A program made the position numbers and the translations under genes. The notes under the pieces were generated by a model that had not been told where the DNA came from, did not search any database, and worked only from the letters and a program-made list of their open reading frames with translations. From an uncultured Clostridia bacterium (GTDB lineage: Bacteria > Bacillota > Clostridia > Oscillospirales > Oscillospiraceae), in assembly GCA_947168005.1 (NCBI GenBank), contig CAMVKI010000005.1, positions 1 through 34,306 on the forward strand: 34,306 nucleotides of DNA, read 5' to 3'. Position 1 is the stretch's first letter. The number at the start of each line of letters is the position of its first letter. Shown in pieces: positions 17,601-26,234 of the stretch.

Positions 17601-20539
17601 GCATCACCACCGGCGCTTACGGCTCTCAGCCCGCTACCGGCAGAGACGGCGTGACCGAGATAATCAACGACAAGAACCTCGTTGCCGGTATGTCCATGAG
17701 CCTGAGCTACAAGAAGCAGGACGGCCTGACCAAGACCGTCGATCCCTTCGACATCGTAACCCTCATGAACCAGTATTCCGGCCTCAGCGACAGCAAGGTT
17801 TTCACCGTCGATGGGGAATCCAAGGACGTCGGTTTCGCCGTCAGCGACGCGAAATATCAATTCCGTCCGGGCAAGACAGACAGCTTCTTCGTGGACGTGG
17901 ACGATATTGCGGAGCTGCTCGACGCCCAGATTCAGATTCGAAGCACGGTGAACACCAAGTGGAATGCCACATCCCTGACCGTCCACCAGGTACAGGCCTC
18001 CGGTACCCGCTATATCAACAATAACGGCGAGTACGATTACAAGTACCCGGACGGAAAGGAACTGATCTACAAGGCGTCCTGGAACTTTACGGAGCCTGTA
18101 ACCCGGGACGTTCAGATCTACGACACCCATACCGACGAGCATGTGGCCACCATCGATCTGCACTTTACCGAGAACGAGTTCGAGGCCTACGACGCGGAGG
18201 GCTGGGAGTCCACCGTCAGCAGAGAACCGCCCTCCAAGGACGACATGCTGAACCTCTTCATCTTCCCGTCCACAGAGAGCGCGGCAACGGATTTCAACAG
18301 TTACGATATGTTTGCCACCGTTCTCTATACCGACAGCAAGTATCGTCAGAGCCAGAGCGTCACAAGCTCCGGCGGCATGCTCCGCACTACGGACAGCAGC
18401 GGACGCCCCTGCTTCTACGCCCTCGGCCTGAACGCCAATTATCTCGACAGCATTTCCGGCGTCAACGTTTTTACCCAATGCGAACGTCCTGTCCACGCGC
18501 CGATCAGCTACGCCATCATGCAGAGAATCCGCAGCGGCGTCCTGATTGACAGCTACTATCTCACCGGCGCGGGCAACGCCGACCAGGGCATCACCCTCCA
18601 TGTCTCCTCGGAGCCCGGCGGGCGTAATACGCAGCGCCTGTTCTTGCAGTTCAGCGAGGAAATGGACACCCAGTTCCTCACGGCGGAGGAACGGGATCTC
18701 GCGATGGCGCTCTACTTCACCACGGACGACGCCTACGGCGGAGAGCTGCGCTCCAAGTATATCACTCTGACCGACGCGGGCATCACGGAAATCAAGCCCG
18801 GTCAGGTGGTGGAGCTGGACTTCAATATCCTGAACCTCAAGGACGTCACAGGCCTGGCCCTGGTGAATATGGGACGCTTGGAGGAGTCCATAGACAACAT
18901 TGTGGTAATCGACCAGAAAACGGACGGAACGGTCCGAACAAAGTGGAGCTTCCGCCGCGGTCAACAGCCCATCGTACCCACCCGGGTCCCGGGAAGAGTC
19001 GATCCCAGCGGCGAGGTTACCCTGCTGGATCTGGACATCTCCACCGCGGAAAACAACGGCTCCTTCAACACCGGCACCACCGGCCCCGTGAAGATGACCG
19101 TGGGCTTCTTCACCCGCGAAGGCGGGGAGGGCAGCTATGTCTTTGACAATATCAGAAACCTGGCCGACAGCTCCTCTCCCTTCCGGGCGGGACAGACCGA
19201 CCATGTGCGGGTCCTGGTACCCGACGCCGTCAGCATTCGCTGGGTGGAGTTTGAACCCCTGAACGGCAGCGACGGCACCAACGCCATCTGGCAGATCGAC
19301 AAGGTCAGCTGCACGACGGATCTCTCCGGACTGCCTCTGACCCGGATCCTGGAGGACAACAACGTTTGCAGACCGGGCGAGCCCAAGCGCGTCAGCCTGG
19401 CACAGGTCATGCTGGGCGGCATTCTCTCCTACATTTACAATGAGAACGACACCGGCATCCCCAACGGGGATGAGGTCATTCCCACCGGCGGTTATCTGGA
19501 GCTCTCGCTGGAGATCGGTCAGGGCGTCAATATCGTCCCGCGGATCGAAGGCTCCGACGCCGGTCTGGACGTGAAGCTGAATCGTGTGGATAGCAGCGGC
19601 GGCCTGCTCCAGGCAAATCTGGTCGATACCCGCGGCTACACCCGGGATATGGTCATCCAGTACGCCCAGTCGGCCGAGGAGAGAGGCAATACCTTTGAGG
19701 CGGAATTCTGGCGGAACTTCGTCATCGACGACGGCTACTACTTCGTCGAACGCAGCAGCGATCCGATCACCCAAAGCAATTACGTCGATTCGATCCGCTT
19801 TATCCCGCCCCACAACTACAGCTCCTCCGTGATTTACTACCGCATCACCATCACTTCCACGGAGAACGAGGCGGCCACGGTCTACGTCAACCTGATCGTG
19901 CCCTCTGAGCCGGATCCCACCCAGCAGCAGCTTGCCGAGGCCAGAGCAAAAGACAGCGGCCAGAATGTCGGCCACACCCACAGCATCGTGAAGATCGACC
20001 GGGTGGAGCCCACCTGTATGCAGGAAGGCAATATTCTGTACTACAGCTGCGCCGGCTGCCAGAAGTATTTCAGCGATTCCCTCGGCCAGAACGAGATCCC
20101 GGATCTGGAGATGACCGTCCTGGCGGCCCTGGGTCACAGCTGGAGCGGGTGGAATGTGACCGTGGTGCCCACCTGCACCATGGAAGGCTCCAGAACCCGC
20201 AACTGTTCTCGCTGCGGCGAAACCGAAACCGAGACCCTGCCTCCCTCCGGTCACACCTGGGGCGACTGGAGCTCGAACAACAACGGGACCCACGGCAGAA
20301 CCTGCTCCGTCTGCGGAAAGTCGGAGTCCACCGTCGCGTGCACCTTCCAGGACACCGTCGTCCCGCCCACCGCCACGGAACAGGGCTACACGCTCCACAC
20401 CTGCACGGTCTGCGGCTATTCCTACCGGGACAACTACACCGATCCCCTGCCCTCGGAGCCCACCCCGTCCAACGCGGTGCGTCCCGAGCCCGACACGACG
20501 CTGGCGGCACCCAAGCTAAGGAGGCGCATTTATGGCTGA
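14690..20539 (+). CDS. Giant secreted protein (1949 aa): Pro-rich stalk, repeated PLAT-like beta modules, C-terminal CxxC repeats
   Basis: Signal peptide; Pro/Ser/Glu stalk; YLITICTDNVDNAGTTADIYLQF and related segments; GHTWGDW..CSVCGKSE style CxxC units. Confidence 0.8.
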   Translation: MNYMTDKWELSRLCGRLRPWCRRLLALCLALSVCAGLLLTPAAAEDIHPPTESSSDFETQAPPIQAPEPSESQTPPIQQEPSSEPPIVPAPSETSPVPGGSEPDPANPGTTEFPVTPSESAETPEPTEVEPPLVVAEANVTPHSGEPVSQGTPVNKTYILEVSTGTVKGGGFAETLEYFVIYYTAGGKSRSAVIFPNNDGISRSVERASAVGNRNQRRKDVKNTFGYEIKDPSELNGLRSVKTDQFLFTTPDQITTVDRIQLFGRKQDVMNEDGNGFIKASDWACQGMRIYEVTKLYGEDMYGWYTEDGYIDFDGHIIADVDMSSGGGTFRWNSNGGVFNILPPENRNGVAGCKLINTQIAPTYSGNTHVGEDHISQATNRVLFQFSLADFGGAGFECLAGSYNSGANTKISECGFCETATLTIRYEDVFGCLRDLDIPMIVNSLGWTKDVIGDAEICGFAQQGDTIGFSAMLPDFSKLTSAKLVIGEAEAREKAHMTTSTDGSVSNLHFSRSSQSESDGISYLCIAAYSAGSATITVEGATLRYKFIPGAQNPIRYYNSGSAGGLSIEPQSSVTFSLGNYHDNMILTPVDRGEKYLITICTDNVDNAGTTADIYLQFKYVNMKDKEVTSAEYRLRDYVEQFYGEWPGNGPNFAYEYGLRSEGTIQAMIPLSNVKQFKTISIRLAGEDEWQFKGLKIHKVRSYDSRLLRWKEIDVGGFKSHVLVTRTVVPEKEVFSLGTIYDGSPIAKPTDDNWKPGTLIQDDNSYHEFDGHSTEVDARDEIDWETIRLFMTYEDALQDLNFTKQRCLYQIEVGVAGDKVNDDDDDCGSENLFYFQLVFDYGNSGCVLANQQLQSDSFRTGAPAIFYIPTAQDYGDLHSIRIIPDDQDDNSHIYDKLKISYITVRKQNVGKISPVWTASSDSKDGLGWVGIDPRDSGAAGSYRGAEGRSILELAHSYQITQSTYSTKLLFSITTGAYGSQPATGRDGVTEIINDKNLVAGMSMSLSYKKQDGLTKTVDPFDIVTLMNQYSGLSDSKVFTVDGESKDVGFAVSDAKYQFRPGKTDSFFVDVDDIAELLDAQIQIRSTVNTKWNATSLTVHQVQASGTRYINNNGEYDYKYPDGKELIYKASWNFTEPVTRDVQIYDTHTDEHVATIDLHFTENEFEAYDAEGWESTVSREPPSKDDMLNLFIFPSTESAATDFNSYDMFATVLYTDSKYRQSQSVTSSGGMLRTTDSSGRPCFYALGLNANYLDSISGVNVFTQCERPVHAPISYAIMQRIRSGVLIDSYYLTGAGNADQGITLHVSSEPGGRNTQRLFLQFSEEMDTQFLTAEERDLAMALYFTTDDAYGGELRSKYITLTDAGITEIKPGQVVELDFNILNLKDVTGLALVNMGRLEESIDNIVVIDQKTDGTVRTKWSFRRGQQPIVPTRVPGRVDPSGEVTLLDLDISTAENNGSFNTGTTGPVKMTVGFFTREGGEGSYVFDNIRNLADSSSPFRAGQTDHVRVLVPDAVSIRWVEFEPLNGSDGTNAIWQIDKVSCTTDLSGLPLTRILEDNNVCRPGEPKRVSLAQVMLGGILSYIYNENDTGIPNGDEVIPTGGYLELSLEIGQGVNIVPRIEGSDAGLDVKLNRVDSSGGLLQANLVDTRGYTRDMVIQYAQSAEERGNTFEAEFWRNFVIDDGYYFVERSSDPITQSNYVDSIRFIPPHNYSSSVIYYRITITSTENEAATVYVNLIVPSEPDPTQQQLAEARAKDSGQNVGHTHSIVKIDRVEPTCMQEGNILYYSCAGCQKYFSDSLGQNEIPDLEMTVLAALGHSWSGWNVTVVPTCTMEGSRTRNCSRCGETETETLPPSGHTWGDWSSNNNGTHGRTCSVCGKSESTVACTFQDTVVPPTATEQGYTLHTCTVCGYSYRDNYTDPLPSEPTPSNAVRPEPDTTLAAPKLRRRIYG

Positions 20540-21521
20540 TGAATTGATTTTTGACAGCGAGCGGCAGATGCTCCGCGCCGAGAAAAAACGGCGTCTGGTA
20601 CCTCTGCTCGCGCTGGCCGCCGTCCTGGTGCTGATTCTGGCCGTGCTTTTGATCCTGCGAGGGTGCAGGGCCGAGTCCCACACCGGCGGCGAGAACACCG
20701 ATTATCTCTACACCTGGTCTCTCAAATCCAACGGAGACGCGGAGCTCGTCGTCCCCCACAGCGACGCGCCCGATTACCGCTGGGACCTGAAGGACGGGGG
20801 GGAATCCCTCCCCGCCCTCCGGGTCACCCGGGTGGAAAAGGAGCGCCGGGACGGAACCGCCTTTACCCTCCATCCCGAAGCGGTTGGCCGCAGTATGATC
20901 ACCCTGGTTCTGAAGGGGGAGGACAACAGCGTTGTGCCCAACTACCAGATGACCCTCCTGACAGAGGTCACCGAAGCGGATGAACGACTCAGCGTCAACG
21001 TTCTCAATTCCTCCGGCATCCGTTATCAGCCGGAGATTGTCGGCAGGGTCGGCGGAGGAAACGGCGTGGACGAGACCGGGAACAATTATCGGATTTATAC
21101 CGATGAGCGGAGCGATCTGGTCCTCAGCTTCCCGGTCGGTGAGTATGAGAGAGACTGGAGCCACGAGATCACCGAAGGCGCGGATAGTCTTGCGTTCCTC
21201 GGACTCCTCTACGAGGATGGGAACATGAAGGTCCGTCTTCGGGCAGGAGAAGCCCCCGGTCAGAGCAAGCTTGTGCTGACGAGCACCAACGCCGCCACGA
21301 CCATTACGGTCCAGCTGGAAAGCGGCGCCGACGGCTCCCTGAAGGTTCTCTCCCACCAGGCGGAATCCGGAGAAAAGCCCGAAATTGCGACCCTCCCGGA
21401 AATCCCGACGGATTCCGGCGGAGACGCCATCGTCGTTACCACGGGCGACATCCCGATTTTTTCAGACGATCATCATTTGGAAGTCCTTGATGATCCCTCG
21501 GCCGAAACGGTCAGGCCTTGA
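20532..21521 (+). CDS. Bitopic membrane protein with large extracellular domain
   Basis: Cytoplasmic N-term then TM LVPLLALAAVLVLILAVLLILRGC; 8-nt overlap with upstream gene suggests translational coupling. Confidence 0.7.
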   Translation: MADELIFDSERQMLRAEKKRRLVPLLALAAVLVLILAVLLILRGCRAESHTGGENTDYLYTWSLKSNGDAELVVPHSDAPDYRWDLKDGGESLPALRVTRVEKERRDGTAFTLHPEAVGRSMITLVLKGEDNSVVPNYQMTLLTEVTEADERLSVNVLNSSGIRYQPEIVGRVGGGNGVDETGNNYRIYTDERSDLVLSFPVGEYERDWSHEITEGADSLAFLGLLYEDGNMKVRLRAGEAPGQSKLVLTSTNAATTITVQLESGADGSLKVLSHQAESGEKPEIATLPEIPTDSGGDAIVVTTGDIPIFSDDHHLEVLDDPSAETVRP

Positions 21522-21557
21522 TCTGCCCCGCCGGATGCGAAAGGAGGTTATACCGTT

Positions 21558-23591
21558 TTGAAAAAACTCTGGAATCAAATTGTTGAGTTCTTTCGCTCAC
21601 TGGACCGGAAAAGCATTGCGCTCTACATCCTGATCTTTATCCTCGGCGCCCTGCTTCTGGGAACCGTCGTCATGGTGATCATCGACAACCTGATCTACGC
21701 AGCTCCGGGCGAGGGCTTTTCCTTCCGCTGGGGAATCCTCATCAGCCCGGTCACCTGGGCCGTCGGCTTCGGCATTATGGTGCTGATGTCCGCGATCTAT
21801 GCCCTCAACGGCGGCTTCCGTTCCGTCAAAAAGGGCACCCAGATGCTCAAGGGCAAGGGCGGCGAAAAGGACCGGATCGAGGGCTCTCTGGAAAACAGCC
21901 GCTTCCTCACCGACGAGGAACGCGACAAGTATTTCCCGCCCTTCACCTATGACACGCTGCCGGAGGCCAAAAAGGACGGCATCCCCGCCCGGGCGGTGCT
22001 GGACAAGCACGGCAAGCTGGTGGGCAACTTCAAGCCCGGCGTCCACGCCCTGGTCATCGGCGCCACCGGTTCCGGTAAGACCACCACCTTCATCAACCCC
22101 ATGATCCAGCTCATCGGCGCTACCAACTGCGGAAGCTCCATGATTATGACGGACCCGAAGGGCGAGCTCTTTGACCTGCACTCCGGCTTTCTGAAGAGCC
22201 GCGGCTACAACGTCATGGTCCTGGACCTCCGTGACACCTACTCCTCCAGCCGCTGGAATCCCCTGGAGCCCATCTGGGACGCCTATCAGGAGTACCTGCA
22301 CCTGGGCGCCGGCATCGTGGCCCATGTGGACCCCATGTCCGACTATCCCGATCTGCAGCGGATGGACGGCGAGGCCGGCGAAGACGAGCCCTGGATCGAA
22401 TGGAACGGCAGAGCCTACATCGACGCCGGCCACTGCAAGGACGACGTGTCTGTGGAGCGGCAAAAGGTCTACGACGCCATGTACGAGGATCTGAGCGACA
22501 TGATCGGCGGTCTGATTCCTGTGCAGAATGAAAAGGACCCCCTCTGGGAGAAGGGCGCCCGCAGCATCGTCCAGGCCACCTGCCTTGCCATGCTGGAGGA
22601 CAGCGCCGATCCGCGTCTGGAGATGACCAAGGAGAAGTTCAACCTCTTCAACGTCAGCAAGGCGCTGATGGACAACACCAATAACTATCAGGCGCTGAAG
22701 GATTACTTCGAGGGCCGCAGCAAGCTCTCCCAGGCCTATCAGCTCTCCCGGCAGGTGCTCTCCGCCCCGGAGGCCACCATGGGCTCCTATATGTCCATCA
22801 CCATGGACAAGCTGACGCTCTTCAATGACCGCGGCCTCTGCAGTCTGACCAGCGCCACGGATATCAAGGCGGAGAAATTTGCCTATGAGCCCACCGCCCT
22901 CTTCCTGAAGATTCCCGATGAAAAGGATACCCGCCACGCCCTGGCTTCCCTCTTCATCCTCTCCACCTACAAGGCCCTCATCAAGGTCGCGACGAACCTG
23001 CCCGGCCAGACCCTGCCCCGGAACGTCTACTTCATCATGGATGAGTTCGGCAACATGCCGAAGATCGACAAGTTCGGCCAGATGATCACCGTCGGCCGTT
23101 CGAGAAAGATCTGGTTCAGCATGGTCGTTCAGTCCTTCGTCCAGCTCACCAACGTCTATGGCAAGGAGGTCGCCGACATCGTCATCGGCAACTGCGGCGT
23201 CAAGATGTTCATCGGCTCCAACGATACCGATACCTGTAAAATGTTCTCCGAAATGTGCGGCAATATGACCGTCCGCACCTCCAGTACCTCCAGCTCTCTG
23301 GGCAGCAAGGCCGGCGACATCAACGTGTCCACCAACACCCAGGTCCGGCCTCTGATCTATCCCAGCGAGCTCCAGCGTCTGAACAACCAGGAGAGCACCG
23401 GCAACAGCATCATCGTCTCCTTCAACTCCTTCCCGCTGAAGACCAAGTACACGCCCTCCTACAAGTGCCCCTTCTACAAGTTCGGTCCCATGGACCTGAC
23501 CGAGATTCGCAGCAACGTCTTCCGTGCCGACGAGGTTTACTACGATCTCTCTGTCCGCAACGAAAAGATTTTGGGTTCCTCCAACGGATAG
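21558..23591 (+). CDS. VirD4/TraG-type T4SS coupling protein
   Basis: TTG start behind AAAGGAGG; two N-terminal TMs; VIGATGSGKTTTFINPMI Walker A; VYFIMDEFGNMPKIDKFGQMITVGRSRKIWFSMVVQS (TraG/VirD4). Confidence 0.92.
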   Translation: MKKLWNQIVEFFRSLDRKSIALYILIFILGALLLGTVVMVIIDNLIYAAPGEGFSFRWGILISPVTWAVGFGIMVLMSAIYALNGGFRSVKKGTQMLKGKGGEKDRIEGSLENSRFLTDEERDKYFPPFTYDTLPEAKKDGIPARAVLDKHGKLVGNFKPGVHALVIGATGSGKTTTFINPMIQLIGATNCGSSMIMTDPKGELFDLHSGFLKSRGYNVMVLDLRDTYSSSRWNPLEPIWDAYQEYLHLGAGIVAHVDPMSDYPDLQRMDGEAGEDEPWIEWNGRAYIDAGHCKDDVSVERQKVYDAMYEDLSDMIGGLIPVQNEKDPLWEKGARSIVQATCLAMLEDSADPRLEMTKEKFNLFNVSKALMDNTNNYQALKDYFEGRSKLSQAYQLSRQVLSAPEATMGSYMSITMDKLTLFNDRGLCSLTSATDIKAEKFAYEPTALFLKIPDEKDTRHALASLFILSTYKALIKVATNLPGQTLPRNVYFIMDEFGNMPKIDKFGQMITVGRSRKIWFSMVVQSFVQLTNVYGKEVADIVIGNCGVKMFIGSNDTDTCKMFSEMCGNMTVRTSSTSSSLGSKAGDINVSTNTQVRPLIYPSELQRLNNQESTGNSIIVSFNSFPLKTKYTPSYKCPFYKFGPMDLTEIRSNVFRADEVYYDLSVRNEKILGSSNG

Positions 23592-23615
23592 TCCCAGGGA
23601 AAGGAGCATGACAGA

Positions 23616-24239
23616 ATGAATCGAGAAGCAAAACAGGAGCTTCGCCGGGTGCTCATGGGCCGGACTGAGCCCGCGCCGGACGGCCGTCTGACAGCCATGG
23701 AGAAGGGCAAGCTTCGGGTTCCCCTCGGCATCTCTGACGGGGCGACGGCTGTCCGCTTTCTCGGCATCTTCAAGAAAGCCTGCCGTTTGAAGCTCTCCTG
23801 CCCGGAGGACAAGGCCCGGAGCCTGGCCGCCGCTGTGATGCGCGACTGCGGGCGGGAACTCATCCTGCCCCAGCAGCCGAAGGCCGTCGCCTGTCTGATT
23901 CGCTATGTGTTTTCCCGCCCGGCTGTGCTGATCTTCGATTTTCAGGACGGTATCCCCGTCCTGACGGCCTGGACGGGCCGGGGCCTTACGGGCCTGATCT
24001 CGGTGCGCCGCGCCCTGAAGGCCTTCTTAAAGCGGATGCCGAAGCAGTTCGAGCTGTCCGATAAGGAGGCTCCGAAGGACCGGGACGAAGCCCTTGAGAA
24101 TCAGAAAAAGCAGGAAAAGAAGCAAAAAAAGAAGGAACAAAAGAACAAGAAAAAAGCGCCGGAGAACAGCGCGGAAGCCGCCGTTCCCGAGGAAACGCCA
24201 AATACTGCGGAGGAACAAACAAATGAGCCTGAAACTTGA
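23616..24239 (+). CDS. Hypothetical protein with Lys-rich C-terminal tail
   Basis: 207 aa in operon frame, good RBS; tail QKKQEKKQKKKEQKNKKKAPE. Confidence 0.7.
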   Translation: MNREAKQELRRVLMGRTEPAPDGRLTAMEKGKLRVPLGISDGATAVRFLGIFKKACRLKLSCPEDKARSLAAAVMRDCGRELILPQQPKAVACLIRYVFSRPAVLIFDFQDGIPVLTAWTGRGLTGLISVRRALKAFLKRMPKQFELSDKEAPKDRDEALENQKKQEKKQKKKEQKNKKKAPENSAEAAVPEETPNTAEEQTNEPET

Positions 24240-24528
24240 TCTGATTAATCGCGGCAGCGAGGGAGAACTGCTCCTCATCGGCCGCCTGGATTCCGTCACC
24301 TCAGAGGAGGCCGGAAAGGTTCTCGACGAGCTGACTGAACGCTTTGACGACCTGATTCTGAATATGAAGGAGCTGGATTATATCTCCAGCGCCGGTCTTC
24401 GCCTGCTCAAGCGGGCCTATATGGCGATGCGTCGCAAGGACGGCAGTCTCAAGCTCAAAAACGTCAACAAGATGGTCATGGAGGTCTTCGAGGTCACGGG
24501 CTTCGCGGGTTTGCTGCAATTCATCTGA
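24223..24528 (+). CDS. STAS-domain anti-sigma factor antagonist-like protein
   Basis: MSLKLDLINRGSEGELLLIGRLDSVTSEEAGKVLDEL...LNMKELDYISSAGLRLLKRAYMAM; start at 24223 with GGAGGAACAAACAA RBS, not the ORF-track start 24094. Confidence 0.85.
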   Translation: MSLKLDLINRGSEGELLLIGRLDSVTSEEAGKVLDELTERFDDLILNMKELDYISSAGLRLLKRAYMAMRRKDGSLKLKNVNKMVMEVFEVTGFAGLLQFI

Positions 24529-24566
24529 ATCCCTTCCCTATTTGATTTTGGAAACAGGAGGCTTCT

Positions 24567-25994
24567 ATGGCCAGGAAATTGACCCGGGAATCCTTCCAGG
24601 GACTGCGCGCTGTTCCGGTCCGGGAGGGAGAGTCCTGGAAGGACTATATTGAGCGTCTGCGAAGCGGACCGACTCTCGGCGCCGCTGAGATCGCCGGGAT
24701 CATGTGCGCCACGGTGCTCATGGGAAAGGACCCCGACGCGCCGGCCAAGGGACGGATGATGGACGCCTTCTCGGAACGGCTGACAAAGCAGCCCAGCTTT
24801 CGCCGCCTGGTCCGGGACCCGGAGACCCTGACCCATGCCCGCGCGGGAAGAGGCGCGGAGATGATCGTCCGCATGGGCGAAAAGAAAAAGGAGCTGGACG
24901 CCCGGCGCGCCCGCTATCAGCGGGACAACTCCCAGGTCCGGGACGACGCGATCTTCCTGAAGGCCGCCCAGCGGTCCATGAAGGACAGCTTTGCCGCGTG
25001 CAGTCCCGTCCAGCGGGAACGGGAGCTCCAGCGCTATCTGGAAATGATGAAGCGCATGGATTACGCCCGGGGGCTGGCGGAAAAAGGCATTCCCATGGAC
25101 GGAAAAACCGCCCGGGAGCTGGCCCAGGCCGTTCAGCGCTACAATGACGGCGGAAGCAAGACCCCCGGCGGAAAGCAGCAGGCCGCAGCCTCCAAGGAGG
25201 CCCTCTGCGTTCTCAAACGGGTCATGCCCGAGGACGAATTCGGCAGCTACTGCGCCTCCATCAATCAGGCCCACAAGGCCCAGTCCCCTGCCCACCGGCG
25301 TCACGTCAATCCCGCGGACTACAGTGAAGCCCTGGTCAACGGCGGAGCCCGCTCCGCCCGGGACCTGATGCTCGCCTCCCAGAGGATGCTGAGCCGCGGC
25401 ATGACCGTGGACGGCTGCGCCGCCACCGCGGCCATTATGCAGCTTTCCAAGGGGAACCCGAACGCGATCATCCGGCGGGACGCCCTGGAGGCCGAAATCA
25501 AGAAGATGAAAACGCCGGGCTCCGCCTTCCTGCGGGCCATGGCCGACGACAAGGCCAGGGGGCGCTTTGCGGAGCTGGCCTCGAAGGGCAACGGCGCGGC
25601 GCTGGGCCGCTCGATTATCCAGTGCTCCAAGGAGCATTCCGTCCGGGCCGCCCAGTGGCAGGTCAACCAATCCCTCAAGCAGGGGGCCAAGGACGCCTCC
25701 GGCGTCTCCGTGGACAAGCTTGCCGCCATCCTGGCCGCCCGGGAGATGGCCGTTAACGCCAGCGTGAGCCAGGGGATCTCCAACAGCGCCTTCAAGGTCA
25801 AAACGGAACAGATCAAGAGCAGCGCCTCCTTCTCCTCCCTTGCCTCCCAGTACCGCAGGGACCCCGCCATGCGGAGCCGGATCAACGCGGGCCTGTCCAG
25901 CGGCGACGGCGGCAAGGCCCTGCAGCAGGAATATCAGAAGGTGAACACAAAGCAAAAGGAGCTGGACGGTCCCGTCCTGAGACCGCCGAAATAA
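24567..25994 (+). CDS. 475-aa cytoplasmic protein with divergent GHGG-family repeats
   Basis: SD GGAGG; no signal peptide or TM; repeats alignable by eye to the 31892-34306 protein. Confidence 0.75.
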   Translation: MARKLTRESFQGLRAVPVREGESWKDYIERLRSGPTLGAAEIAGIMCATVLMGKDPDAPAKGRMMDAFSERLTKQPSFRRLVRDPETLTHARAGRGAEMIVRMGEKKKELDARRARYQRDNSQVRDDAIFLKAAQRSMKDSFAACSPVQRERELQRYLEMMKRMDYARGLAEKGIPMDGKTARELAQAVQRYNDGGSKTPGGKQQAAASKEALCVLKRVMPEDEFGSYCASINQAHKAQSPAHRRHVNPADYSEALVNGGARSARDLMLASQRMLSRGMTVDGCAATAAIMQLSKGNPNAIIRRDALEAEIKKMKTPGSAFLRAMADDKARGRFAELASKGNGAALGRSIIQCSKEHSVRAAQWQVNQSLKQGAKDASGVSVDKLAAILAAREMAVNASVSQGISNSAFKVKTEQIKSSASFSSLASQYRRDPAMRSRINAGLSSGDGGKALQQEYQKVNTKQKELDGPVLRPPK

Positions 25995-26005
25995 TCCGCA
26001 CCAGC

Positions 26006-26051
26006 AAAAATCTGCCCCCGTTTCGCGGCTGCGAAACGGGGGCAGATTTTT
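26006..26051. terminator. Bidirectional intrinsic terminator
   Basis: AAAAATCTGCCCCCGTTTCGC-GGCT-GCGAAACGGGGGCAGATTTTT: 21-bp perfect stem, 4-nt loop, T-run on both strands, between convergent genes. Confidence 0.92.
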
Positions 26052-26234
26052 CTGCGCGCTCACGGAGCTTTCAGACGAAACTACATGGCTGCGGCTTATC
26101 TCCCGGCCTGGGGCGTCCTTTTGGGAAGCCGGGGCTGACCGGCCTGCCTGGACGCCGACCTGTCGGCACTGCGGCGATTGGCCTCCTCGGCGGCCTCGCG
26201 CAGACTCCTTTCTGCGGTCTCCTTCTCCTACGGG

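Noticed and set aside
11351-20398. 3015-aa open frame on the minus strand, antisense to virB4 and the giant secreted protein
   Set aside because: Long stop-free antisense frame expected from GC-rich codon bias; V/G/L/D/I-rich composition without recognisable domains, no RBS, and both sense genes are clearly coding. Ribo-seq or proteomics would be needed to revive it.
21597-23609. 670-aa minus-strand ORF (and 9428-11311 minus)
   Set aside because: Antisense shadows of virD4 and virB6/virB4.
24094-24222. N-terminal extension of the STAS ORF in the ORF track
   Set aside because: The extension is an out-of-frame reading of the Lys-rich tail of the upstream gene; a proper SD and ATG at 24223 start the STAS domain.
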